A model generated the notes under the pieces. That model searched no databases, had not been told where the DNA came from, and saw nothing but the letters and a program-made list of their open reading frames with translations. Made by a program: the position numbers and the translations under genes. 64,000 nucleotides of DNA from DAOSWM01 sp035380045 (lineage in GTDB: Bacteria; Bacteroidota; Bacteroidia; Bacteroidales; Tenuifilaceae), in NCBI GenBank assembly GCA_035380045.1, contig DAOSWM010000002.1:62001-126000 (forward strand), in the 5' to 3' direction. Shown here piece after piece: positions 8,801 through 17,688 of the stretch. Every line of letters starts with the position of its first letter. The first letter of the stretch is position 1.

Positions 8801-11078
8801 TGAAGATTCATTTGTTGCAACCTTCGATACAAAGACTGTTGGGGCTGATAAAACGGTCTCTGTAACTGGTCTTACGCTTTCCGGTGCCGATGCCGGAAAC
8901 TATTTTATTGGTAAACAAACAACCCTGTCGGATATTACAGAAAAACAGCTAACTGTTACAAATGCTGTTGCAGAAGATAAAACCTACGATGCAACTGCTG
9001 TTGCAGCAATTTCCGGAGCAACCCTTTCTGGAGCAGTTATTGGCGATGATGTTATGTTAACCGATTATTCGAACGGAACGTTCGCACAATCGGGTGTCGG
9101 CCAAAATATTAACATTGTAACAGCAATGGCACTTTCTGGTGCTGATGCACCAAACTACATCTTAACCCAGCCATCAATCAGCGCAGATATAAATGCAAAA
9201 GAATTAGCTTTAACAGGAAGTTTTTCTGCTCAGAATAAGGTTTACGATGGAACAACATCAGCAACTGTTGGAACCAACAGCTTAACGCTTGTAGGAGTTG
9301 TGGGTACTGAAGTTGTTAACGTTTCCCCGGTAGCTTCGTTCGATAGTAAGAATGTTGGTACAACAAAAATCGTTTCCCTTATGGAATCATCAACGTTAAC
9401 CGGTGCTGACGCAGGTAACTACTCACTCTCATTAACCGGAGCACCAACAGCAACTGCAAACATAACTTCAAAGGAGTTAATTGTTGTGAACGCAACAGCC
9501 GAGGATAAGGAGTACGACAAAACAACCCAAGCAACAATTTCAGGAGCAGAATTGTCGGGCCTTATTTCCGGCGATGCAGTTTCACTAGTGAATGGTGATG
9601 TTGGAACTTTCGCACAATCAACAGTTGGTGAGAATATTTCAGTTTCAACAACAATGAGTTTGTCTGGAACCGATGCTGCTAACTATAACTTGGTTCAACC
9701 AACCGGCATTTCGGCTGATATTACACAGCGAAGCATAATTCTTACAGGAAATTTCTCAGTACTCGATAAGGTTTACGATGGAACTGTTGTAGCAAGCATT
9801 GACGCAAATAACCTTACGATGGATGGGCTTATGAGCGGCGACGATGTTGCCCTGGAGGTTGCGTTAAGCTTTACCGATAAAAATGTGGGCACAGGTAAGG
9901 TGGTATCGTTCACAAACGAAACAACCATCAGTGGTGATGATGCTTCAAACTACTTGTTGTCGCTTACCGGAGCACCAACATCAACAGGAATAATTTTTGC
10001 AAAAGATGTTGGGATTTCAGGAACTTTCACTGCAAACAGTAAGGTTTACGATGGAACAGTTTCAGCCGTGATTGCAAGTAGTGAGCTTACTGTTCTTGGC
10101 TTGGTTGAAGGAGATAATGTGGATGTTTTACCAGCTGCAACGTTCTCCTCAAAGGATGTTGGAGAGGACAAGGTTGTAATGCTTAGCGAGGATTCAGAAC
10201 TTTCGGGAGCCGATGCTGGTAACTACCAAATTTCGTACGAAAATGCAGTTGTTACAACCGCTGATATTACACCAAAAGAGTTAACTGTGGGCGGAACGTT
10301 CTCCGTGTTAAGCAAAGTATACGACGGAACAGTTGATGCTGAAATTTCAGAAAATGAACTATCCCTTAACGGATTAATCGAAAACGATGTGGTAGCCCTC
10401 GCTCCGGTAGCTGAGTTTTCTGACAAGAATGTTGGTGAAGACAAGGTAGTTTCGGTTGTTGATGCTTCCATTGAAGGGCTCGATGCTGGAAATTACACAC
10501 TCTCACTTGATGCAGCTCCAACTGCGGTGGCCGATATTACTGAAAAAACTGTAACCCTAGGTGGAAGTTTCACCGTGCTGGATAAAGAGCATGATGGAAA
10601 TGTTTCTGCAACAATTGATGAAAATAATCTGGAAATTATTTCCTTAGTTGCTGCTGATGTTGTAAATCTAAACAGTGTTGTTGCCGAGTTTGCCACCTCA
10701 GAAATTGGCGACGATATTCTGGTTTCAATTGTTAGTGCCAGTTTGGCTGGGGCCGATGCGCTAAACTACAGCTTATCAATTGAGGGAGCTCCTACAGCAA
10801 CTGCAAGCATAACTCAACCTGTTAGCGTAAATACGAATCCGTTTGCCAACCTTGAGGTGTTCCCGAATCCATTTGAGAATACCATATCCTTCAGGAATGC
10901 AGTAGGTTTAACCAGGGTTGTTATTACAAACCTGATAGGGCAAAAAGTGGTTGATACTAAACTAAACGAGGAAAGTTTTGCAACCATTGAAACCAGCTCA
11001 CTACGCAGCGGTATTTATCTGGTTTCTTTATACTCTAGCAATGGGGACGTTGTGGTTAAAAAAATGGTAAAAAAGTAA
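5823..11078 (+). CDS. Secreted M6-family metalloprotease with YDG repeats and T9SS sorting domain (contains assembly gap)
   Basis: A very large predicted secreted protease. It begins with a signal peptide (about residues 1-25) and the VPAYPHPIEYKLPDGS propeptide typical of M6 (immune inhibitor A-like) proteases. The catalytic domain carries HEFGHNLGAPD at about residues 309-319 (zinc ligands, HExxHxxGxxD) and a Met-turn WDIMAGG. A fibronectin III-like domain follows (about 525-612), then the 100-N gap, then the tail of an InlB-like domain. Ten YDG repeats (KVYDGT and variants) and one related FDG unit fill about residues 700-1665. The protein ends in a type A T9SS sorting domain (LEVFPNPF...), so export through the outer membrane by the type IX system is expected. 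A strong terminator follows. Confidence 0.88.
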   Translation: MRKIQFMLLLTFLVVAANFQTLLAVPAYPHPIEYKLPDGSIITLSIMGDEKVHWAETIDGYTILQNKDGFYVYATHDKDQNLILSNVIAHNERERSASEVDFLSSVPRKLRYSEAQVKDALSRFSTSYGSKMGGFPTTGTNNMIMILANFSNTSTTYTQANFNNYMNQEGYNGTGSFKDFYIETSYGQLVVNTTVTIWVTLPNTHDYYGPQAKWGEFAYHAVQAADAYVDFSDFDNDGNGTVDGIAIIHQGQGQEETSNTNDIWSHSWDLSSAGYSSAARTFDGVYVNAYTTQPETSASGMANIGVMCHEFGHNLGAPDYYDTNYDNYGDGYYTGTGQWDIMAGGSWNNSGATPAHHNGFTKVYYYGWANATELNTAATVTLNNASEYSNSFYRINTTTSGEFFLVENREKQLFDSYIPGSGMIIYHVHSGVFTSGNSINVTHPQKMYPVSQNATGDPSDTPSSYGTINSASCAWDGTGKIEFSDASLPSSKSWAGVNTGKPITNIIRNATEKTVTFDFMGGDVGDPISFGATAASSSQINLSWVKNNGKDVLLAFATDEVFGTPTDGVNYSAGQTIPGGGDVIYAGGNEDFSHTSLDPNTTYYYKIFSKLTSXXXXXXXXXXXXXXXXXXXXXXXXXXXXXXXXXXISASTIPGFIFDGWDGNSDDLDLVDNATSQETFITIPDWDVSLYANYIKILTLDGLAIQNKIYDGNANAAVDTYGTLFGVMNDYPDVSLATGVATASFSDIYVANDIDVTVSGLLLTGTDAGYYTIYNQTSTANISAKELEVINSVADKVYDGTTDATITGAELSGVVGGDDVTLTNHTSGIFAQKNVGDDIEVSTTMGITGNDIANYALNQPTILADITAKDATVTAVDLMKASGASYTFDGTEFTVEGLINPDNVTSVTLASDGADAAAAVGDYDITPSNAVGSGLGNYNISYVVGTMTVTSKTELSLPDMIADSKVYDGYRDASISSWGDLSGVTGGDDVSLVEDSFVATFDTKTVGADKTVSVTGLTLSGADAGNYFIGKQTTLSDITEKQLTVTNAVAEDKTYDATAVAAISGATLSGAVIGDDVMLTDYSNGTFAQSGVGQNINIVTAMALSGADAPNYILTQPSISADINAKELALTGSFSAQNKVYDGTTSATVGTNSLTLVGVVGTEVVNVSPVASFDSKNVGTTKIVSLMESSTLTGADAGNYSLSLTGAPTATANITSKELIVVNATAEDKEYDKTTQATISGAELSGLISGDAVSLVNGDVGTFAQSTVGENISVSTTMSLSGTDAANYNLVQPTGISADITQRSIILTGNFSVLDKVYDGTVVASIDANNLTMDGLMSGDDVALEVALSFTDKNVGTGKVVSFTNETTISGDDASNYLLSLTGAPTSTGIIFAKDVGISGTFTANSKVYDGTVSAVIASSELTVLGLVEGDNVDVLPAATFSSKDVGEDKVVMLSEDSELSGADAGNYQISYENAVVTTADITPKELTVGGTFSVLSKVYDGTVDAEISENELSLNGLIENDVVALAPVAEFSDKNVGEDKVVSVVDASIEGLDAGNYTLSLDAAPTAVADITEKTVTLGGSFTVLDKEHDGNVSATIDENNLEIISLVAADVVNLNSVVAEFATSEIGDDILVSIVSASLAGADALNYSLSIEGAPTATASITQPVSVNTNPFANLEVFPNPFENTISFRNAVGLTRVVITNLIGQKVVDTKLNEESFATIETSSLRSGIYLVSLYSSNGDVVVKKMVKK
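7664..7763. other. Assembly gap (100 N)
   Basis: Exactly 100 undetermined bases, a conventional placeholder. It interrupts the M6 protease between its fibronectin-like domain and an InlB-like fragment. The frame is open on both sides as placed (two known bases of a codon plus 100 N), but the true length is unknown. Confidence 0.98.
7915..10818 (+). repeat. YDG repeat array (about 10 units) inside the M6 protease
   Basis: Coding repeats of roughly 80-90 residues, each opening with K-[VIT]-YDG/YDA/YDK/HDG and containing a variant of GADAGNYxLS near the end. The YDG cores are diverged at the DNA level, so the units look old rather than newly duplicated. They probably form a beta-rich stalk between protease and sorting domain. 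Confidence 0.85.
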
Positions 11079-11123
11079 TGCCTGTGTAACAAAGGAGTAA
11101 TTTTAATTTATTCTAAATATCGT

Positions 11124-11160
11124 CCGGGTTCCTTGGATTTCAAGGAACCCGGTTTTTTTT
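11124..11160 (+). terminator. Rho-independent terminator after the M6 protease
   Basis: CCGGGTTCCTTG and CAAGGAACCCGG form a perfect 12-bp stem with loop GATTT, followed directly by a run of T. It separates the two giant secreted-protein genes transcriptionally. Confidence 0.93.
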
Positions 11161-11267
11161 TATGCAATCGTAAGAATTAGATAGCGGCATCCCCCTTTTT
11201 TGTAGTAGAAAAAGTTGTTTATTTGCATTTGGTATTCTTGAAATGGTTGTTCTAAAACGTTTTATCA

Positions 11268-14200
11268 ATGAAAGTTTTTAATTACTTTTTACTCTTGTTT
11301 GCACCGATAGGTTTGTTTGCTCAAACCATTGTAAGCACAACTCCTACAAACAAGAATGTTGTACTTGAGGAGTTTACTGGAATTAACTGCGGGTACTGCC
11401 CGCAGGGGCACACAATTGCAAATCAGATTGCTACAAGTAACCCGGGAAGGGTTGTAGTTATCAACGTTCATACTGGAACGTACGCAAACCCGCAGGCTGG
11501 CCAGCCCGATTTTCGAACTTCTTTTGGAACATCTTTAATGACCCAATCAGTCTTAACCGGATTCCCTGCCGGAACGGTAAACCGGCACGTTTTCCCCGGA
11601 TACGAAATGTCTTCGGGCAACACAGCAATGGGGCGCTCAAATTGGACCAGCGCTTCGAATACAATCCTTGCTCAGTCGTCATGTTTGAATATTGGAGCAA
11701 CTGCTACCATTGATGTGCAGTCCCGCGAGCTTGAAGTTTACGTTGAGGTTTACTACACAGGAAACAGCGAAACGTCAACAAATAAGCTGAATGTTGCTCT
11801 GCTGCAGAATAACACAATTGGATACCAGGCTGGTGGTGGCGCAGAATACAACCATATGCACCGCTTGGTTCACTTAATTACAGGCCAATGGGGCGAAACC
11901 ATTAGCACAACCACCAACGGAACGCTTTATACAAAAACCCTAACCTACACAATTCCTGAAAAGTACAATTCAATCCCAGCCATGCTTGAGGACATGGAAC
12001 TTGGGATTTTCGTGTCAGAAGGAAATCAGGAAGTTATCACTGGAATACTGGTGGAACCCGATTTCGTAAACGCTCCCCCCGTGGATTTCAAAATCAACGA
12101 TTTTACCATTCCCGATGAATTGAATTCAGCAACCATTTCACCTCAGGTTGAAATAAAAAGTTACGGTAACGAAACATTAACTTCGCTGGACATTTCTTAC
12201 CAAATAAACGACGATACTCCGGTTGATTTCGAGTGGAACGGTTCGTTGCAATTTGGTGAAAGCGTTACGGTTGACCTGCCCACTTCGAACGATTTTNNNN
12301 NNNNNNNNNNNNNNNNNNNNNNNNNNNNNNNNNNNNNNNNNNNNNNNNNNNNNNNNNNNNNNNNNNNNNNNNNNNNNNNNNNNNNNNNNNNNNNNNCCTG
12401 TTGGCGATTATACTCTTTCTGTTTCAGATTCTTATGGCGATGGATTTCCAGGAGGGCATCTGAAGTTGATAGCAAACGGTGAGTCAATTATTCTGGTTGA
12501 TGGCGATTCATTCTCCTCGTCGGTTTCCCGGCTGTTCAGGGTTGCTGTTCCAGCAACAGTAAACTATACACCAGAGGACGGCAGCACTGAGGTGCCTCAT
12601 GATGGTCAGTTCACAATTCAGCTGAACAAAAGATTGTTTGCTAGCAGCTGGATACCGGTTGACAACACAAATGTTAACGACTTTGTAATACTTAAGTATA
12701 ATAGCGATAGCGGGGAGAATGTGAATTTCAATGCTACCATCAACGAGCAAGGAAATACAATTACTGTTACTCCGTACGAATCGTTTGATAACAATCAGGT
12801 TCTGTACTTGTCGCTTGACGGAAGTTTTCACGATGAGGACGGGCTGGCAATCACAAACTCATCTTCAACATTTACAGTAAACTTCTATATACTTAGCTAC
12901 TCATATGGAGGGGGAGGAACCCTTTCAGGAAAAACCTACCAAATTGTTAACTATGGAGATGATGGAACACCAGTAACAGCCATTCCCGACGAGCATTACC
13001 ACTTCGTGGAATGGTGCGACGATTTGACAGAAAATCCGCGAATCGACGAGAATGTTACGGCTAATGTGTATGTTACTGCCTTGTTTGCAATTGATACATA
13101 CTCCTTAACATACCTGGCAGGAGATGGTGGAACAATTGATGGGAATGCAAATCAAACTATAAATTACGGTGACAATGGAAGTCAGGTTACTGCAACACCA
13201 AACACAGGATACTACTTTGTGAAGTGGAGCGATGAGGTTACCGAAAACCCCCGTACCGATTTGAACGTAACCGAGGATATTACTGTAACGGCCATTTTCC
13301 AAATTTATCAGTATACCCTAACATATACTGCCGGCTCAGGAGGTTCGTTAGTTGGAGAAACCTCTCAAACTGTCGATTACGGAACAAATGGTTCTACAGT
13401 TACTGCCGTGCCAAATACTGGTTTCCATTTTGTAAAATGGAGCGACGATTTGCTAACCGCTACCCGAACCGACGAGAACATTACTTCCGATTTGTCCGTT
13501 TCGGCTGAATTTGCTATAAACACATATACCCTAACCTATACTGCGGGTGAAGGCGGAACCATTTCGGGAACTTCACCACAAACCGTTGATTATGGGACAG
13601 ATGGCTCCCAGGTAGAGGCTGTCCCAAATTCGGGTTACTACTTTGCCAGCTGGAGCGATGGCTCAACTGAAAATCCACGAACCGATACAGATGTTGAAGA
13701 AGACATTGAGGTTGTGGCAAATTTCGCTCAGAACGGAACGTTCTACATTACGCTGGTTCCTTCGCAAGCTGGAATGGGAACGCTTTCTGGCGGAGGCCAG
13801 TATAGTAGCGGAGAAACAGCAACCGTTGAGGCAACTCCAAATACCGGATACGAGTTTGTAAGCTGGACTGAGAATGAGAGCATTGCCTCAAACCAAGCAG
13901 AGTACAGTTTTACAGTTAGTTCAAACCGAATTCTCGTGGGAAACTTTGAGGTGCAAACTTTCCAACTTAGCTACTCGGCTGGCGAAAACGGTTCGATTTC
14001 TGGCGAAGCCCAGCAAACAGTGAACTATGGTAGCAATGGTTCTGCCGTTAGCGCAGTTCCAGCAGCTGGGTACCATTTTGTTCAGTGGAGCGATGGTTTA
14101 ACCGATAACCCTCGAACAGACGAGAATGTTACGGCAGATATTACCGTTACCGCCGAGTTTGCAGTCAATACCTACACGTTAACATACATTGCCGGGGAGA

Positions 14201-15540
14201 ATGGTTCTATCGACGGTGAAAGCCCGCAAACAGTAAACCATGGTGAAAACGGAGCTCAAGTTTTGGCTGTGCCAAATGCTGGTTACCACTTTGTTCAGTG
14301 GAGCGATGGCATAACTGAGAATCCTAGAACCGATACCAATGTAACTGAGGATATCAGCGTTACCGCTGAATTTGCTATAAATATTTACACGCTTGCCTAC
14401 AGTAGCGATGAGAATGGTACCTTGGAAGGCGATGTTAGCCAAACAGTTCAACACGGTGACGATGGTTCAGCTGTAGCTGCAGTGCCAAATGTTGGGTACC
14501 ATTTTGCTCAATGGAGCGATGAGGTTACTGATAATCCTCGCACTGACTTGAACGTTGTCGCCGATATTGATGTTACTGCTGAATTCGCAATAAATACTTA
14601 CACCCTAACATACACTGCTGGCGAAAATGGCACAATTACGGGAGCTAGCGAACAGGTTGTAAACTATGGAGAAGATGGAACCGAAGTGTTAGCAGCTGCA
14701 AATAGCGGGTATCATTTTGTAAAATGGAGCGATGAAAAAACCGATAACCCAAGAACCGACTTGAATGTAACTGCTGATGTGAGTGTAACTGCTATTTTTA
14801 CAGAAAATACTCATGAGCTTTCACTCCTTGTTACGCCTGAAAATTCCGGAACGGTTTCTGGAGGTGGAGAATATCCGGTTAATGAGGACGTAGAAATTAC
14901 TGCATTAGCAAATGATGGATTCGTATTTGTTAGCTGGAATAATGATCAGGGAATTGCAGTTAGCACAGAAAGTAGTTTCACATTTACAATGCCCGATTCG
15001 GATACAAATCTTACTGCAGTTTTCGAAGAGGAGACTGTGAACCCGGAACTATACACAATAATCTTTTCAATAAAAAATGCTGAAGAACAACCGGTAGAGG
15101 GAGCCTTAATAAATGTTGAAGGCCTCGATAACTTCTTGGAAACAAACGAGAACGGCATAGCAACTACAGAGCTAGAGGATGGAGCATATAGCTACTCTGT
15201 CACCGCAAGCGGATTTGAGGTTTTCACAGGAAGCATTACCGTTGATGGTGCCGATTTACCAGTAAACATCGTGTTAACAACAGTTGGGGTTGACTTTGGA
15301 AGTCTTTCTAATATTGAAGTTTATCCGAATCCTTTCTCAGAGAGGTTCAATATTAATAATTCACAACTTGTTAGCAGAATAGTAGTTGCTAATTTAATGG
15401 GACAGGTTGTATTTGATATAACGAATGCTGGAAGTGAATCTGTCCCAGTTAAGTTAGATGATCTTCCTAGTGGAATCTATATTGTAAGGTTAGTAGCTAA
15501 CAACGGCGATATAAAACAGATTAAAATTGTGAAAGAATAG
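11268..15540 (+). CDS. Omp28-like protein with InlB-type repeats and T9SS sorting domain (one gene split by an assembly gap)
   Basis: Read as one gene despite a 100-N run at 12297-12396. The N-terminal part has a signal peptide (MKVFNYFLLLFAPIGLFAQ) and an Omp28-like thioredoxin-fold domain with EEFTGINCGYCPQGH (Cys41, Cys44), then a CARDB-like beta domain. After the gap come a beta domain with SVSDSYGDGFPGG, an SbsA-type Ig-like domain (TPEDGSTEVP), eight ~70-residue InlB-like units and two shorter related units, a carboxypeptidase-regulatory-like domain and a type A sorting domain (IEVYPNPF...). The upstream half is in a different frame from the downstream half only because the placeholder is 100 bases; a gap length divisible by three restores one frame. 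Expected to be exported by the type IX system and anchored or released at the surface. Confidence 0.82.
12297..12396. other. Assembly gap (100 N) that breaks the reading frame
   Basis: Exactly 100 undetermined bases. The codon before it ends at 12296 and the next in-frame codon starts at 12397, so the true missing length must be a multiple of three for one protein, whereas 100 is not. Confidence 0.98.
12892..15033 (+). repeat. InlB-type repeat array (8 long plus 2 short units)
   Basis: Eight units of about 70 residues with the pattern LTYTAGxxGxIxG...QTVNYGxxGxxVxAVPNxGYHFVxWSDxxTxNPRTDxNVTxDIxVTAxFA. A shorter InlB-type unit separates units 4 and 5 and another follows unit 8. The units are similar enough to make recombination and assembly collapse plausible, which fits a gap in the same gene. 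Confidence 0.88.
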
Positions 15541-15565
15541 TAGTATATATTAAAATAGTTCAATT

Positions 15566-15600
15566 AAGAAAGGGATTTGAAAAACTCAAATCCCTTTCTT
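15566..15600. terminator. Bidirectional terminator-like hairpin between convergent genes
   Basis: AAGAAAGGGATTTGA and TCAAATCCCTTTCTT form a perfect 15-bp stem around loop AAAAC, between the stop of the InlB-repeat gene and the stop of tonB. No long T tract follows on either strand, but placement and stem strength favour termination for both genes. Confidence 0.75.
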
Positions 15601-15621
15601 GTTATAGTTAACGTTAATTTC

Positions 15622-16437
15622 TTACTGCTGCAATTTGAAAATATAGGTAATTGTTCCGTTTTGTGCAGGTGCATCAGGTTTTACATTGAATTTGGCCAGT
15701 TTAGCAGCTTCTTCTGCCGCTTTTACCAGTTCTATATCGTTAGTGGTCGAACCCTTAACCCCACCTCTTACGCTGGTAACGTTTCCTTTGCTATCAACCG
15801 TAACACTAACAACCACTTTCCCACTTTTCTGTTTCGGATACTCTGGCGGAGGAAGTTTAAGAGCATTTCTGCCATCAAGGCTGAAGCCAACACCGTCGCC
15901 ACCGCCACCGGTTGTACTTCCGGTATGGCTGGTTGATTCGGTTGAACCTTGCGGATCGCCCTGATTACCGGGTTGCCCGGTTTCTCCCTCGCCGGTTGTG
16001 CTTCCACCAGGTTTTTGTCCGGGGAAGAGTGCCTGCTGATTTACCTCGCGTGGTTTCTCCTCCTCAGGTTTAACCTGTTCCACAGGTTTATTTACTTCTT
16101 CAGGTTTTACTTCTTTGGGTTTTTCTTCTTCTTTCTTGGGTTTTGGCTTTGGCTTGGGTTTTTCTTCAGGAATTGACGGTGCTTCCTCAATATCCTGTGT
16201 TAAATTTTCCTCCTCAACCTCTTCGGTTTTGGGTTCACTCTCGGGTTGCTGCGACGGGGGAGGAGTGGGTTTTGGCTCAAAACTTCCTGTTCCCTGATCG
16301 CTGGTACCAAAGTTAATAAGAATTCCTTCTTCATCGGGCAAAGGAAGCGGAGTTCGGAATCCAAAAACCAGTAACAGCACAACCAGTACGGTGTGCACTG
16401 CTAACGATCCAATTATTCCTTTACTCTTGCTGGTCAT
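15622..16437 (-). CDS. tonB: TonB-family energy transducer
   Basis: A 271-residue periplasm-spanning protein that passes proton-motive-force energy from ExbB/ExbD to outer-membrane TonB-dependent transporters such as SusC. One N-terminal membrane anchor (GSLAVHTVLVVLLLVFGF) retains the characteristic His in the transmembrane helix. It is followed by a long Pro/Lys/Glu-rich linker (about residues 55-140), a Gly/Ser/Thr-rich stretch and a C-terminal TonB domain beginning near PPPEYPKQKSGKVVVSVTVDSKG and ending FKLQQ. It is the third gene after exbB and exbD on the minus strand, 58 bases from exbD. Confidence 0.9.
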   Translation of the reverse strand: MTSKSKGIIGSLAVHTVLVVLLLVFGFRTPLPLPDEEGILINFGTSDQGTGSFEPKPTPPPSQQPESEPKTEEVEEENLTQDIEEAPSIPEEKPKPKPKPKKEEEKPKEVKPEEVNKPVEQVKPEEEKPREVNQQALFPGQKPGGSTTGEGETGQPGNQGDPQGSTESTSHTGSTTGGGGDGVGFSLDGRNALKLPPPEYPKQKSGKVVVSVTVDSKGNVTSVRGGVKGSTTNDIELVKAAEEAAKLAKFNVKPDAPAQNGTITYIFKLQQ

Positions 16438-16495
16438 ATATCCCCCTTTTCTATTTGGATGAAATTCTTATTCCAAATCCATAAAAAACTTGCAC

Positions 16496-16891
16496 CTATT
16501 TTAAAGGTTGTGTGGCAAGTACCAGTTTGTACCTGTTGTCCTTTGCAATATTCATTACTTTTACAACCTGTTCCATGGGAACAGATCGGTGTACGTGCAA
16601 CGAAACGGTTGGTTCCTGCTGGCCCTCTAACTTTTGCGTTAGGCGGGCTTCAAGTTCATCAGCAGAAACTGGGGTTTGCTCAATGTAGAACTGAAAATCT
16701 TCAGTAATACTTACGGTTGTAATTGGTTTTGCCGAGGTTTGGCTATTGCTCTGCGGTAGCAACAGTTTTAAAGCATTCGGTGCAATAAGCGTCGACGAAA
16801 CCATGAAAAAGATGAGCAGCAGGAATACGATGTCCGTCATCGACGACATGCTGAAATTTGGGTTAACCTTCGATCCTCGTTTTAAAGCCAT
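16496..16891 (-). CDS. exbD: ExbD/TolR-family biopolymer transport protein
   Basis: A 131-residue inner-membrane protein with one N-terminal transmembrane helix (MSSMTDIVFLLLIFFMVSSTLI) containing the essential Asp of the proton path (MTDIVFLLLIFFM) and a periplasmic domain. It forms the proton-driven motor with ExbB. It starts 27 bases after the exbB stop and is followed by tonB, the usual operon order. Confidence 0.94.
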   Translation of the reverse strand: MALKRGSKVNPNFSMSSMTDIVFLLLIFFMVSSTLIAPNALKLLLPQSNSQTSAKPITTVSITEDFQFYIEQTPVSADELEARLTQKLEGQQEPTVSLHVHRSVPMEQVVKVMNIAKDNRYKLVLATQPLK

Positions 16892-16918
16892 CTTTTCTAT
16901 ATTTTATTGTGATACAAA

Positions 16919-17608
16919 CTACGAAACGGGCTCGTTGAGCAGATCCATAAATTCGGTGGTATTGGCTTCCATGGTGAAAACAACCTTTTCAACTCTGGCA
17001 ACAAGGTAGTTGTATCCAAAGTAGGCAGCAATACCAACAATTAGTCCGGCAACGGTGGTTACCATTGCGGTATAAATTCCGTTCGATAGTAAACCCACAT
17101 CAATATTGTTTCCGGCCATCGACATATCGTAGAATGCCCTAATCATTCCGATTACGGTTCCAAGGAAACCAATCATTGGAGCACCTCCTGCAATGGTGGC
17201 AAGTGTTGGAAGTCCTCCTTCCAGTTTAGATATTTCCAGGTTTCCAACATTCTCAACAGCAGCATTTACGTCGGAAAGCGGACGGCCAATGCGTTGGATT
17301 CCTTTCTCAATCATTCGGGCTACCGGGGTATTTTGCGCTTGGCAAAGCGCCATGGCCGACTCAATTTTATCGTCGTGAATGTACTCTTTAATCCGGTTCA
17401 TGAAGTTAACATCGGCACGCGAGGCTTTTTTTATTGCCCAGTAACGCTCAATAAAAAGGTAAACAGCAATTAACCAGAGTAATGCCAGCGGAACCATAAT
17501 CCAACCGCCTTTAAGGGTTAGTTCCCAAAAGTTTAGGGTGAGCTCCTGTGGCTGAGTTTGAACTGCTTGTGCAGCAATATCTACCTGAAGAAGTAATGAA
17601 GTGTTCAT
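16919..17608 (-). CDS. exbB: MotA/TolQ/ExbB proton channel family protein
   Basis: A 229-residue inner-membrane channel subunit. Three membrane segments are visible: an N-terminal one (WIMVPLALLWLIAVYLFIERY), and two in the conserved C-terminal core (ATIAGGAPMIGFLGTVIGMI and YTAMVTTVAGLIVGIAAYFGY). The GFLGTVIGMI motif and downstream Thr-rich helix are the family signature. It heads exbB-exbD-tonB and starts 80 bases after the tamB stop on the same strand, so read-through from tamB is possible. Confidence 0.94.
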   Translation of the reverse strand: MNTSLLLQVDIAAQAVQTQPQELTLNFWELTLKGGWIMVPLALLWLIAVYLFIERYWAIKKASRADVNFMNRIKEYIHDDKIESAMALCQAQNTPVARMIEKGIQRIGRPLSDVNAAVENVGNLEISKLEGGLPTLATIAGGAPMIGFLGTVIGMIRAFYDMSMAGNNIDVGLLSNGIYTAMVTTVAGLIVGIAAYFGYNYLVARVEKVVFTMEANTTEFMDLLNEPVS

Positions 17609-17688
17609 ATTTACAAGCTATTTTTGGGTCGAAATTAATAAAAAAACGGATAAGGGGTAAAATAATTACTTTTAAGAATGAAAATGTG

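Noticed and set aside
12223..12296. An earlier start for the InlB-repeat part, reading into the gap from the left in another frame
   Set aside because: The stretch before the gap belongs to the Omp28-like protein in a different frame; the alternative reading is an artefact of the 100-N placeholder.
7915..15033. Regularly spaced repeats that could suggest a CRISPR array
   Set aside because: The repeats are long, diverged, in frame and protein-coding (YDG and InlB units); no short identical repeats with unique spacers exist.
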